Part shown: positions 23,101 to 34,643 of the stretch, one piece after another
Numbering within the stretch: the first letter of the stretch is position 1
Layout: the number at the start of each line of letters is the position of its first letter
Source: Romanomermis culicivorax
Taxonomy: Eukaryota > Nematoda > Enoplea > Mermithida > Mermithidae
Length of the DNA: 64,000 bases
Assembly: GCA_963922205.1 (NCBI GenBank)
Contig: CAWUHX010000226.1
Span: 372,001-436,000 of the forward strand
Direction: 5' to 3'
Position numbers and translations under genes: made by a program
The notes under the pieces: model-generated
What the model saw: the letters and a program-made list of their open reading frames with translations, nothing else
What the model was told of the DNA's origin: nothing
Databases searched by the model: none

Positions 23101-24040
23101 TCAATGTGCATGATACTAAGAGTTGAATAATTATCTTTTTCTGAGATAATAGACAGTATTTTTCAAGTATACGAATAAGAACCCTACATCAGCAGCGAGG
23201 GGAATCAATGGAAAGTCACCAAATTCCAACCATAAATTAGCCAACTTTTATTTCGTCAGAAATGAGATTTTTAACCACATTTTTGCGTAGATCTCAACGA
23301 ACTCGATTTGCTGCGTTCTGAAAAAAATTTCAGTTCGCCTTAAAAAACACTAGCTGAGGACCATACAAATAAGCATAGAAATTTTGTAGTATCAGAACCT
23401 CTTTTTCTAAATTGATCAAAATGTTTCAAAACAACTCTCTCAGTGCGCTCTTTCGGTTCCAAAGAAGAAAATGAGTTTTTTTCATGGAAATTTTTAGCAT
23501 TCTTACATACAATTTCCAAGTTTTCATGTGATATAGTCTTCAAAAAGTATTGAACTATTTTAAAATCATATTTATTTTATGCCTAATCTATTTGCTTGCA
23601 ATACTTATTTCGGAAAAAATTTATTTCTGCGTTTTATGGTATATAAATCTCGAAAAATGAACACTCTGGAGGGTCAGCCAGGATTCTGCCGGGATCAGGA
23701 CCATCAACAAACCCCTCAAAAGCATGTATGCTGGGAACATTAGAGATGTTTATTTTGGGCTGATGAAGAAACGATTTTTTCGGCGAACGAAAACTGATTT
23801 CTTTTTAAGTGTAGCGGATTGGAAATTAAATCATGAGTTTTGTACGGTAGAGTATTAGATCGCATATTAAAATGCAGCACCTCTGCTATTCACGCAGCTA
23901 TATCTTCAAATTTTACTGTGGGGTAAAGTTGAAAGATTGCGGGGTAGGCTACTTCAAAATCTGATAACAAAATTTAGCTCAAAATCGTGCGCATAGTAAT
24001 TCAATTTTTCCGGAAAGCGTAGGGAGCAAAACTATTTGAT
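23101..24040. other. Intergenic, no feature recognised
   Basis: AT-rich sequence between the ADAR-like 5' end and the LTR-like segment. No conserved coding or repeat structure seen. Confidence 0.35.
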
Positions 24041-24049
24041 AGAGACCAG

Positions 24050-24380
24050 ACATGGATACACATTATATACCTCCCTGTTTGGGTTATCAGCATCGTCAGG
24101 AAACTTTTTCAGGTTTTGACAGCCTTAACTGAGGTCACTCAACCCTACCATATATAAGCCGCCTCAGCTGATTGGCAAAGTTCGTATTTTTGGAACACTT
24201 TCGACTCCCTGTCCCAACTGAACCGCGCAAGTCGTGAAGAAGATAGGAAGATCGAACTCGACAATCCTGCACAAGTCGAGACAGTGTTCTTCAAAAACTT
24301 TTCGACATGAGTGATTTGTACAGGATTATGTTGCTCTCAATACCTAGTATGATCGGAATAAACCTACATGCAGTCGGGTA
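24050..24380 (+). mobile_element. Possible solo LTR or Pol II promoter segment
   Basis: A clear TATATAAG at 24151-24158 is followed 200 bases later by AATAAA at 24357-24362. The tract between is more GC-rich than its surroundings. This TATA-to-polyA spacing is what an LTR (U3-R-U5) shows. The plus orientation does not suit either neighbouring gene. No TG/CA ends or target duplication could be fixed, so the call is tentative. Confidence 0.3.
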
Positions 24381-24437
24381 ATAAGTAAGCGATCTGATGA
24401 AACAAATGAAAAACGACAGAAACATTAATACAAATGT

Positions 24438-24443
24438 TTTATT
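24438..24443 (-). terminator. Polyadenylation signal AATAAA for SAE1
   Basis: AATAAA on the minus strand, 470 bases downstream of the SAE1 stop codon. Candidate only. Confidence 0.35.
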
Positions 24444-24912
24444 CAAAAAACATTTTACACATAAGGAATTAGATTGCGAGGAATGCGTAAGACACTGATC
24501 GTAATATAATTATCATTAATGAGATATTCCTTTTCATGAAGGACACGTCCATTCAATTGATTTGAACCGGTATATTCGAATGATCTATTTTTATTCTTGT
24601 TGACAAGAGAAAACGTGAAAGTCAGCTCACTGCAAAACTGTCATTTACATTAAAGTCTACTTTCGTATAAAATACAAAATTGTAAATGCTTTCAGCACTG
24701 TTAACATTTCGCACAATAGAAAAACGAAATTTGCTATTTATGAAGTTAGAAAACTATCTTATGTGTGAGAAGGTTGTTTTCCGGAAGGAAAAGAATGAAC
24801 ATAAAATAAAACCAAATGACGCTTACAATTACTCAACAAAACAGTAAATCGATAATGATTTAATCGATCGTGCAATCAATTACCCATACAATAGATTCGT
24901 AGAGCAAAATTG

Positions 24913-27900
24913 TCAGTCCACCGGAAGTTTACAAACACTGCAATCGTACCCGTCGTAAAAAACACAGTTATTGATTGGTTGTTCATTCTGAGACAGAGCC
25001 TAAAAAATCATGAGAATACGTCTTTGATATTGGATACAAACCTTAACTCGAAAAAATTAAAAATTATACTGGGATTCAACCAGTTTTTCGAGAATGAGAT
25101 TCTTTCTTCTTTTTGTAATTTTAACTGAAATTACAGTTCGTTGAGCGTTTTCAGCTATTCCATGTAGATTTATTGTGCAAGAGAGAACATTCTGGACAGT
25201 AACAATGAATAGTAATATCTCACAAGGCCGTATTTAGAGGGGGCGGGGGGGGGGGGCGGCCGCCACCCCCTTGGGACTTTGTTATATGTCGATTTTGTGT
25301 CCTCAAAATTAATTGTTATATGTCGATTTTGTGTCCTCAAAATTTATTTACGGTCAATGAGTGTAACAGTCCGCCACGGCCATTAGCATATCTACTTCGA
25401 CCTACTAATTAAGCTTCAACAGTTTCAATCAACTGAATTCGCGCCGGTCCTGAGTATAATAGTCATTGTTCCCTATTAGGCGTGGCCATTAAGATATCTA
25501 CTTCCACTTACTAACTAACTTTCATCAGTTTCTATCAACTGATTCACTTCATCTCTTCTTTTACTTGTGAAGAGCCAATATTTCAGTGGTAATTGAGGTT
25601 TTTGATCACTTTCTAAAATTTTATTCTCCTACTTCGTTTGGAGTTTCCAAACATTTTGGAACGTAAGCCTTCGCAATCCGCATTGAAAACTGATTAAAAC
25701 GTCATTCTAAGACTATAAATTTAGAGCTTTTATTTGGGAATAATTGTTGTGAACATTCATTTTCCAGCATTTTGGAAGGCAAAGATACGAAAATTTTCTC
25801 GGCGCTACGCGCCGAAATAAGAAAGGTATTACGATCCATTGAGTGTAAAAACCTGAAAATTTTATCGGCGTTGGTCCGCCCCTCCTAAAAAAATTCCTGG
25901 CTACGGCCCTGACGTCTCATATATCTTTTTTAGTTTATAGAATCCCCTTACATGATGCACAGCAAACAATACGTACTTGTATGATCTGCTGAGAAGCAAT
26001 GCCACCAATGATTGCACAAGCAGCGCTAACTCCACCAATTAATTTCCTATAAAACACGTACAAGAGTCTCAAGATTGGAAAAACGCCAGAACACTCAATG
26101 AAATAAAATAAACCCCTAGGTAGTACTCATTAAAATTCTTGCAAATGCTCGGCACCGAGTATTACACTGTAGAATCTGAACATACGTGCACATAGCGGGG
26201 GTAGGTGGGGGGTAAACCTGAGAGGCTGTGACTCTGGCCACTTCTCTGGTCCAAAAAAATCGTCAAAACTTCTCATGAACTTTTTCTACAAAAGCTTTTT
26301 GATGATTTTTGTCCATATTTTGTATGAAAAACAGGCTTGCATAAATTTTTTTTGTTTTTTTTGCTGGCCTACCCCCTAGAAAATTCTTGCCGTGCATGTC
26401 TGGATCTGAATCCCAAGCTATTCACACAATATATTAATTTTTGACATGTATCACAAAATTGAACTTACTGCGGTGAAAATCGTTGAATTTCGAATGCAAG
26501 ATCGTTAATCGCTAGTGAAACGTCCTCGATCGTTTTTGAATAAACGTCGCCTAATAGATTTAAATCTTCCGGTAATGACGAAGGATTCTTCCTAGCTTGC
26601 TCACAATATTGATTAATAACTGTCGAGAAAGATTATGTAAAGCATGCGCATACACGTGTGAGTAGATAAAAAACAAATTACCGCTAAAAATGTAGAAAGC
26701 GCTCGGCAATTTTCTGAATTTTTTCGATTGGTTAGATTTAATGTGTAATTTTCTGGTAATCATTTCGAATGGAACGAACTTTTCGATCTAGAAGTAAAGT
26801 CATAAACATCAACGACGAGTCGTGGAATTTAATCGGAATAAATAGCGTTAAATGATCTGGTACGGTTTCCTACACACAGGGAAGAATAGGTATATTCGAC
26901 GGTTCGACCCAAATCATCGGATACAGTTTTATGATCTAATTTTCCAAAATAGCTTTATCTATATCTTCTGATTATTCGTACGATTCACCATGCTTAACAA
27001 TATCAGAATACTGAAGGCTAAAGCGAATTCTTAAAGGTTGCTCAAAAGTTATATCCAACAATTCAGTGTCAATTCAAGTATGGAAATAACGGGTATCTCG
27101 AGAACCATTCAATAACCATTCAATAACTAAAAGGACAGAAGCTGATTTAAATTTTGTAACCATTGTCATACAAAGTTATACACCTGTCTGGCAACAAATC
27201 GGTCTGAAATTGAGAGTATTCATTGAGGTCTGTGCAAAGACACTATAACTTACACTGTTATCTACTCCTAACCTAGTTATGTATAGTTATCAAAAAAGCT
27301 TTCTACAAACAAAGATCGCAATTCTCTCACTCTTGCTGGCCGATCTAATTAATGTCTGGAAAGTGCTCACGATAAACAAAACATGATTGAGAATCTGAAA
27401 GTTGAAAACACAAAATTTCTTGAAAAAAGTTAGTGGACAGGCAATTTTCTGAAATTTATACGATAAAAGATCTCTACGCATACCGTGAGTTGCATGCTAA
27501 GAAAAAAGGCTGAGAATCAGCAGTTTTGATGAGTTAATTTTTTATGTTGAGTAAAGCTTGAAAAATTTTACTGCTGGTTGTTCACCGTCGAGCGGTAAAT
27601 TGTTGTGAACTAACCGAATCAGCGGAACAAAATTTCAACGTTCAAAATTGTGAGCAGTTAAATCTGTGAATTCTGAACTAAGACAGCAAGTGCAAGGGTA
27701 CGTGGCGCAAATGTCTAGAAAGTAATCATGCGAAAACCCGATTTGAGTAGAATTTTACTAAAGTAGACGTTTGTTTCGGTAAAACTAGATTGTGCTCTAT
27801 TTTTACTAAAAATGTCCGAAGCAGCTAGTTGATATACTAACAGTTTAAAGCAGGGTTTTCTTTTTTAGCACAGTGCTAATAAAGTTGGGCCTGTGCTAAC

Positions 27901-30900
27901 GAAAGTTTTAGTCGTGCTAAAAAATGTAATACAAATTAAGGAAAGTTAGCGACTGTGCTAATGGGACTCGTGCTGAAAAAAGAACCCTGGTTTAGAGGAT
28001 GCGACTTTGTGATACTAAGAGCTATACAAGTACGGGTTAGATACATAGTAAAAGCAAACTTGTGCTCTACTAGCATCTACCTAGCAGCACTGTTTTTTGA
28101 CATACATCCTCATGAGTCAAGTCGAAAACACTCTACATTAGTAAATTTTTTTTATCTAATGAGACTTTCCAGCTTACAGTAACAAGAAAACTGCTGCTCA
28201 GAACTTTTGGAACAGTAATGGTTAGTTCCACATAGGATACTTCCGGAAAACTTTGGCTTGAGCGTATGAAAGGACCGATAACATTTGAATAATATTCTTT
28301 TGTTTATTATGAGATTCTGATATTTCAATTCCGTCCGGGACTGATCATGTCCCGATTCCGACCCCAATAAAATCTGATCCCGCCGTGCGCTGCACCGTAT
28401 GGGAGGTTAGTGGGAGTTGCAATCCTAACATTTGGATATTGGGTCCGACCACCATGTGGGGGATCCTCTCCAGAAACTTTACTGTAGTTCTTTTTTATGA
28501 AAAGATGCATTTTTGTGCGATTTACAATGTCTCACTACAATTAAGCTGAAATACGACCAAGAAGATGTAGTTTCATTTTTCCATTTACGCCCAATTTCTT
28601 TCATGAATCTGCTATATGCCTCCTCATACTAGCGAGTAAAACTTGGCACTTTTCCTGAAAACATAGTCAAAATTGGTCTTTTTTTAATACCATCATTTTT
28701 CGACTGAAAATCTAAACCACGAACATTACAAATTATTTCTAGAACATATTTTCCAACATTTAAGAAGCTTTCGTGTTCAAAACTCCTCCGCGTTCCATCG
28801 TTTCAATTATTGAAAGTACCTCATCTCATTTTACAATCACTAATCCATTTTATTCTGTTTGGAAATTGAGATTATTTTATTGATCTTCGTAAATTCTTCT
28901 TCTCGCTAAGCTTCTATTTTAGGGATTCACTTCTCAACGTTTTAAAATATCAAAATCTATGATTTTTCCCGGTGCCACGCGCCAAAATGTAGCGTCATCT
29001 GAAATCTATAAATATTCAGCTTTAATTTAATAACAGAAATGCCAGCCGTAACTATTTTTTCGCTCAATTATTCTAAAATAATGTTGTTGAGTTAGAAAAC
29101 AGTTGTTTGAAGATTTTCCTAGTAATCAACAATTTTCGATCGAGCATTTTACACATTTTTCAGCTTACTTCAACTTGGAAAGAAAAAATTTTCGCCCGAA
29201 GCGAATGATGGCGTGCAGAAGAAAATGCTTGGTCCTCGCCCAACCACTTCCCAATACGAGCATACTTTCGCATGTGCGAAAATTGAATTTCAATGTTCGA
29301 ACTCACCGTCTAGTCACCCGTTATACATAAATTTCTGCGTAGAACTCACGTGTTTAACGAGTTTCTTCGGTTTGCTGGACTTGCACTTTTTGGCTTCAGG
29401 TGGTTCGTCATCATTCAAATCATGATCAATAGACGTATTCTCCTCAATTTCTCTGCAGATATGTGAAAAATTAAGATTAATAAAAAATAATCGAATGTAA
29501 GGAAAAAGGTCGATAATTCACTTGAAATATTCGAAATTGATTAAATCTAGAAAAACGTAAGCGAAAAATCCAAAATTGCCGCAAACAACGAATTTGACGT
29601 TGCTACTTCTACATTTATTATTCAAGGATGAGATGTTCGCCAAATTGACTTTCGATCGATCGTAATCGATAAAGCAAATCAAATCATATTTGGACAAGAA
29701 TGAGTCATCTACCGACTCATCGAAAATATCCAACGAAACGTCTGATATTTCGACTAATGGATTTAAAGCTTTACAATATGGAACAGCCGCCGACGAAATC
29801 TGAAATGTCAAGTTGGAAAACGACTGCTGATTGACTTAATTACGAGAAGCAATTTGACCTAATGTCATTTCCAAAGAAATTTTAATTCTTCGGCGCGATT
29901 TTTAGTTTCAATATCGAAATTACCAAACCAGGGTTCATGCGCCCTTTTGAAAATGAAATTCAAGGACAATTCAAGGATTTTAAGGACAAAATTTTTCATT
30001 CTTCAAGGACAATTTTCATCAAAAAATAGTGATACTCCAGAATGGCAAAAGGAAATAGCCAAGCATCCTCAGAAAAATCAATCACATATCAGCCATAGAC
30101 ATAATCAACTACAAAGACAAACCAGTGTTCAACTTGGAAGACATACCACACATACCAGACACATACCTTTACATTAAATCATCATCGAAATCTAGAGCAA
30201 TTCCAAACCCTGAAAATATATTCACTCTCCATGTATTATTGCAATTCATTGACCAGGACAACGACCTTGTGTTTACACAGTCTATCAGGATTTGCATCAC
30301 AGATTCTATCCAACACGAAAAACATGATAAGCTATCCCAAACCACTCAACTGCAACTCGCTCAGATGCAGTTAAGTTTGCTCAATTACTGACATCTTGAA
30401 TACAATGCAGATTGTGATCCATCACCTCGCAACCTTTCGACCAACTAGAAACTATAATAACAAAATTTGTTTGCTTATTACACATAATTTCACACAATTC
30501 ACATTAATTAATTGATTAATTCCACATAATTCAATCCCATAATTTTGCTCAGAGAGAATTGGAAATAGATTCTTCTGACTTCATGTGTCGAAAAATACAT
30601 ATGCACTAACAAAATGGGAATCCTCATTTAATTTGGTTACCTTAACTTTTGCTAACATCAAGGAAACGTTATATGCAGACAAAGTGCTCATCGTGATGAT
30701 ACCTTGAAGGTTATCGTATTCCACTTGCTGGCTCATAGCTGATGTCTTTTCTATTATCTGCAGCAACATCACTATACTTTCAGCAGTTGATGCAGGTTTT
30801 ATCTGAATTTTCACTTATCTATTGGATGTGTATAATTTCTAGTTTCGTTATACAGTGACTCTTAAACAAGGCCTAAGAGTTTCACAAGAATTATTCATAT

Positions 30901-32044
30901 GCCCAGTTGTAAGACTATAAAAACAAAGTTTTGGTACCTAGATTTTAGCTTTCACAGGTTAAACAGTACTGAAAGTGGTGCACTGATCACGATAATTTTT
31001 ATAGGTGTCTGATTACTGTTAGTGAGAAAACATTACACTAATACAATCCTGAGATAGAGGGTTAATCCATGCAATGCAGAAAAAGGATGAGGGCACACCA
31101 GCGAAGGAAAAAAACCATTTGTCAGCAGAATTCTGGGCAGTTGGTATATAAATGAAAAATAAAAACAAAGCAGAAAAGTCACAACTAAGAATTGAAAAGA
31201 GAACAACGTTTTTTGGCGCGGAGCGCCGGAAATTTTTGACGTTTTTTCCTCAAAATTAATTTCACGCTATGAACTTTAAGAAAATTCAAGGGCATTTCTC
31301 TTTTTTTCCAGAATTCAAGGACAATTCCAGGATTTCAAGGACGGCTTTCAAAAATAAGGACAATTCAAGGATTTCAAGGATTTCAAGGACGCGCATGAAC
31401 CCTGCCAAACATTATTTAAGCTAATTGGTATATTGACCCAAAGTATCGTATTGAAAATTAGAAATACGAAATCAAAATGCGAGAGAATCGTCACCTAAGA
31501 AAAGTATTTCTCGATTGATGCATAGGGACATGCTTCGATAAAATTATTCGTCTTACTTTTTGATTTGGAATATTTCGTCTAAAGGGAAAGAAAAAATGGG
31601 AACGGCCATCGATATCGCTCATTAATCTGTCATCTATAATATCCAAGCGTTTGACGCCAGCCAGAATGAGGTTTTTAGAAATTTCGGCACCAGCTTCGGT
31701 CAAGCCAATAATGAGCACTGATGCGTTACGTAACCTATTGAAAAGTAGGCACAAGCTTCAAAGTTCAAAAATATTCTTGCTAAGCAAAACATCAAATGAT
31801 GAAAAAACTCCCAAAAAGTGACAAAAATGTTTAGTTCAGCTCAGCTAAACGAACTCTCAACGACGACATGCATTCTTCAATGGTAGTAGATAACACAATG
31901 AGCTCATCTGAATTTCCCTACATGCTGCAAAGGTCCATACCGACTTTGAGCTTCAACACCCCATAGTCGAATTTGTCGATCGTACAGAGAAGCCTCATCG
32001 TTAGATAATGCGGGAGCAGCATTGGTAGTTGTATCAGAAGGCAT
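24913..32044 (-). CDS. SAE1: SUMO-activating enzyme subunit 1 (AOS1)
   Basis: With UBA2/SAE2 this subunit forms the nuclear E1 that adenylates SUMO and passes it to UBC9. Eight exons: 32044-31941, 31734-31557, 29799-29522, 29452-29350, 26787-26682, 26619-26469, 26046-25977 and 24999-24913. They sum to 1077 nt, giving 358 residues (human SAE1 has 346). All introns are GT/AG and all phases close. Visible hallmarks: LYDRQIRLWGVEAQ (20-33) with its nucleotide-contacting arginines, the GAEISKNLILAGVK Rossmann segment, KALNPLVEI, a KFVVCGNFGF strand, a lysine-rich linker (KKCKSSKPKK), the ACAIIGGIASQ helix and a terminal ALSQNEQPINN. No catalytic cysteine is expected in this subunit. The ATG follows a TTTCAG acceptor by only 9 bases. 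Introns carry insertions at 25223-25911, 27851-27989 and 29929-31404. Confidence 0.95.
25223..25911. mobile_element. hAT-like MITE in SAE1 intron 7
   Basis: The left end CAAGGCCGTATTTAGAGGGG and the right end, in complement CAGGGCCGTAGCCAGGAATT, form imperfect inverted repeats. Flanks ATATCTCA and ACGTCTCA match at 6 of 8 positions, fitting an old 8-bp target duplication. Inside are a 14-base G tract, a 34-bp direct repeat (25281-25348) and a roughly 100-bp direct repeat (about 25376-25555). A CGGCGC/GCGCCG hairpin lies at 25800-25814. Confidence 0.6.
25281..25348 (+). repeat. Tandem duplication, 34-bp unit
   Basis: GTTATATGTCGATTTTGTGT and the 14 bases after it are repeated immediately with a single change. 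It lies inside the MITE. Confidence 0.8.
26170..26400. mobile_element. Small decayed inverted-repeat element
   Basis: GTGCACATAGCGGGGGTAGG on the left faces CCTACCCCCTAGAAAATT...GTGCATG on the right, giving weak terminal inverted repeats about 200 bases apart in SAE1 intron 6. No coding content, and no target duplication was fixed. Confidence 0.35.
27851..27989. mobile_element. hAT-type MITE, 139 bp, in SAE1 intron 4
   Basis: The ends CAGGGTTTTCTTTTTTAGCA and, in complement, CAGGGTTCTTTTTTCAGCAC are flanked by GTTTAAAG (27843-27850) and GTTTAGAG (27990-27997), a 7-of-8 match. GTGCTAA words repeat inside. A relic of the same family lies at 8715-8765. Confidence 0.75.
29929..31404. mobile_element. 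Inverted-repeat DNA element with TTCAAGGA subterminal repeats, in SAE1 intron 2
   Basis: The 1476-bp element starts CAGGGTTCATGCGC and ends with the exact complement. It is flanked by a perfect 6-bp duplication CCAAAC (29923-29928 and 31405-31410). Both ends carry several copies of TTCAAGGA(C/T). Removing it leaves an intron of about 280 bp. Open frames at 30125-30391 (plus) and 30581-30814 (minus) may be remnants of captured or transposon coding sequence, but I recognise no family. Confidence 0.75.
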
Positions 32045-32060
32045 TTCAAATACCTGAAAT
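32045..32060 (-). promoter_or_regulatory. Splice acceptor 9 bases before the SAE1 ATG
   Basis: TATATTTCAG/GTATTTGAA/ATG: the acceptor sits directly ahead of the start codon. This fits a 5' UTR intron or spliced-leader trans-splicing. Confidence 0.5.
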
Positions 32061-32125
32061 ATAAATAAAAAATAAGCGACCAGACATAAATATAGAAATA
32101 ACTTCAAAACAAGGTAACTAGCCAG

Positions 32126-33330
32126 TTTTTTTCTGCACCGGACTTTCTGCTCAGTGCGGAAAAGTAAAAAAAGAAGTTTCTGCACTGCGGTTTTCTCCTG
32201 TTACGGTATTTCTGGTCTATTACTCTCATGGATCAAAAAATACAGGTCGCACACGGTGTATAAAAATTGATCAATGTTTTTCTGATGCCAGAGACGTCAT
32301 AAGTGGCGTTCCACAGGGAAGTGTTTTAGGTCCTGTTTTATTTTTGATCTTCACAAACGACTTAGCTTCCATTAAAAATAATGAAAACGTGAAACTTCTT
32401 TTATTTGCTGATGATGTTAAGCTGTATGCTGCTCCAACAATTTCTGGAAACTCAAGACTTATTGAGTAAAATATATGAATGGTTTGTCATATGGCAATTA
32501 CCTCTTTCTATTTCAAAATGTACAACTATTCATTTTGGTAGGAGTAATCCTAGAAATAAGTATTATCTTAACGATGTGCAACTTACAGTTGACGTAAAAG
32601 TTAAAGATTTAGGGTTTTTCAATATGTGACAACCTTAAGTTTTCTGATCATATTTCAGGTATGATTAAAAAAGCTCATTATGTTATCGCCATACTATTTA
32701 AGGTTTTCAAGTCTGGATGTACTGATCTGATTCTTAAGGCTTATAAAGTATACGTTCGACTTATTTTAGAATATGCCAGCTGCGTTTGGTCACCTAATCT
32801 TGTAAAGGACATGAAGAACGTCGAAAAGGTACAGAAATATTTCACAAAGAAACTTTTGCATTTTCCCAAGGATTGAACTATGATAAAAGACTTCAATTTT
32901 TAAATCTCGAATCATTAGAATACCGCCGAATTTTATTTGATTTATGCCATGTGTACAAAATTATTCATGGTTTCATAGATGTTGGGCACCCTGTTGATGG
33001 CAAAGTCGCATGGGGAAATCGCCATATGCAAATCGACGAAATGGACGACCAGCGGCGCAGACATTTTTGCATAGAAGTGGAGCGCCAAAGAAAGACCAAA
33101 AGATGATAGTGAAATCATTCTTCACTATATTACGTCGATCGATTTCGGGGTCCGGCGCCAAGCGCCGGAAAATTTTGAGATTTGGACCTCCTAAAATGCA
33201 CCAAAATGCATCTTTTCAATATGAAAACCCAAAATTTTTCTTCCACATCTGTGGAAAGACCTCAAAAATTTTTTCCACATTCCAGATTTTTTTCCACATT
33301 ATAGTGCAAATATGGAAAAAAACAGCGGGG
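32126..33330. mobile_element. hAT-MITE relic split by a LINE insertion
   Basis: 32126-32215 matches the left interior of the 15310 and 54112 elements (TTTTTTTCTGCACC.GACTTTCTGC, then TTTCTGCACTGCGGTTTTCTCC). 33146-33330 matches their right interior (CCGGCGCCAAGCGCCGG, AAAATGCACCAAAATGCATC). The LINE fragment lies exactly between the two halves, so it inserted into the MITE. Confidence 0.55.
32245..32990 (+). pseudogene. LINE reverse transcriptase fragment (jockey/CR1-like), frameshifted
   Basis: Reverse-transcriptase motifs are clear: SGVPQGSVLGPVLF (domain 4 region), then LLLFADDVKLY with the FADD catalytic pair. A stop follows near 32468. After a shift come DVKVKDLG, AYKVYVRLILEYASCVWSP and LESLEYRR, the usual C-terminal words of jockey/CR1-type LINEs. 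The 5' part and the endonuclease are missing, as in typical 5'-truncated copies. At least two frameshifts and stops make it inactive. Confidence 0.85.
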
Positions 33331-34643
33331 GAGGGAAGGGCAGGCGGGAAAAAACAGTGCTTCGAATTTTTAAATCAACCAACTATTATAGACTTGAGCA
33401 ATATATCGATCGGGTAAACTTACAACAAGTGTTACTTGTTAAGCAAAATAGGAAACTGACAATATTATTAAAAAGAGTCAATTTTTTATAAAATGCTTGT
33501 AAATTCGAAAATTAAAAATGCCTCCAAAGTCTTTTACGCAATATTTTTAGTGCAGAATTTGTTATTCAACATATTTCCAAGTAATGACATCGCATAAAAT
33601 TTCCCTAACATAAAACATAATTCGACAAAGTCTCCGAAATACCGTGAATTATTAAATCTTTGTATTATCCTTTTACTCAGACAAATCAGAATGATCGGAG
33701 AAAATTTTAAGTCGCTCTCTGTCGCTGATGAACGAAAAAGTTTTTTTCAATTAATGCAGCAGTAAGCTCCAATATTTTTCCCGATTGAACTTACGGTTCA
33801 CTGTATACAGTATTCAAAAATAGGCTCTACAGTGACAGTGAAGACCTAAGAGATGGCTCAAGGCCAATAATTTATTGAACTTTATTGCTAGGCGTATAGT
33901 AGCAGTCAATAAAGGCAGACGATTTATCAATTTTTCCACATCAATGCAAATGACAACAACCTGCGTACGCGGCCGAATTTTTTCACCGGATTGACTGGAC
34001 TACAACTTGAAAAAAAAAATGTTTTTGGAAAATAAGTATAGAATTTTTAGATCCATCTTGAGACATACTTTGATACACGATTTCTGAGAAATTCGACGTT
34101 CCCTATGACAAGTTGAGAATTATCATATCTCTAAATGAGACGTCTCCAGTAGTTTCGTGCGCTGAGTTTCATTATATCATTGGTTTTTGCTTGAAAACGA
34201 CAATTCACGCCTCTAAAGTTTGAAAATTGATGATTTCGGGGGGTTTTTCTAGTGATCTTCCTCAGCGATATTTCAGGAGTGGAAGGATCTTATTCCATGA
34301 AGGAATAATCATATTACGCAGGAGAGGATAAGCTATCTTTCGATGTAGTTATAATAAATTTTCTCATATGTAACACTTTTTGAAAGTGTTTAAAGTGCCG
34401 AAAATGTGCCACTGAAATCGGGAATGAGCACTCCCGAGCACTTTTCCATCGGGTGTCGCAAAATTTTATCTCCTTATTTGGTAGCTAATGCGTTCTTACT
34501 GTATTGTTAAACTCTCCGTCAAAATTTTTGTACCGGTGGGGAGCTGCACAGCTCTCTGAAGAAAGGCATACGGATATGGAAATCACTGCATTGTCCAGGT
34601 TGCCCTTTCCCCTTGTGATAAATTATTATCTGTACTATGGAAT

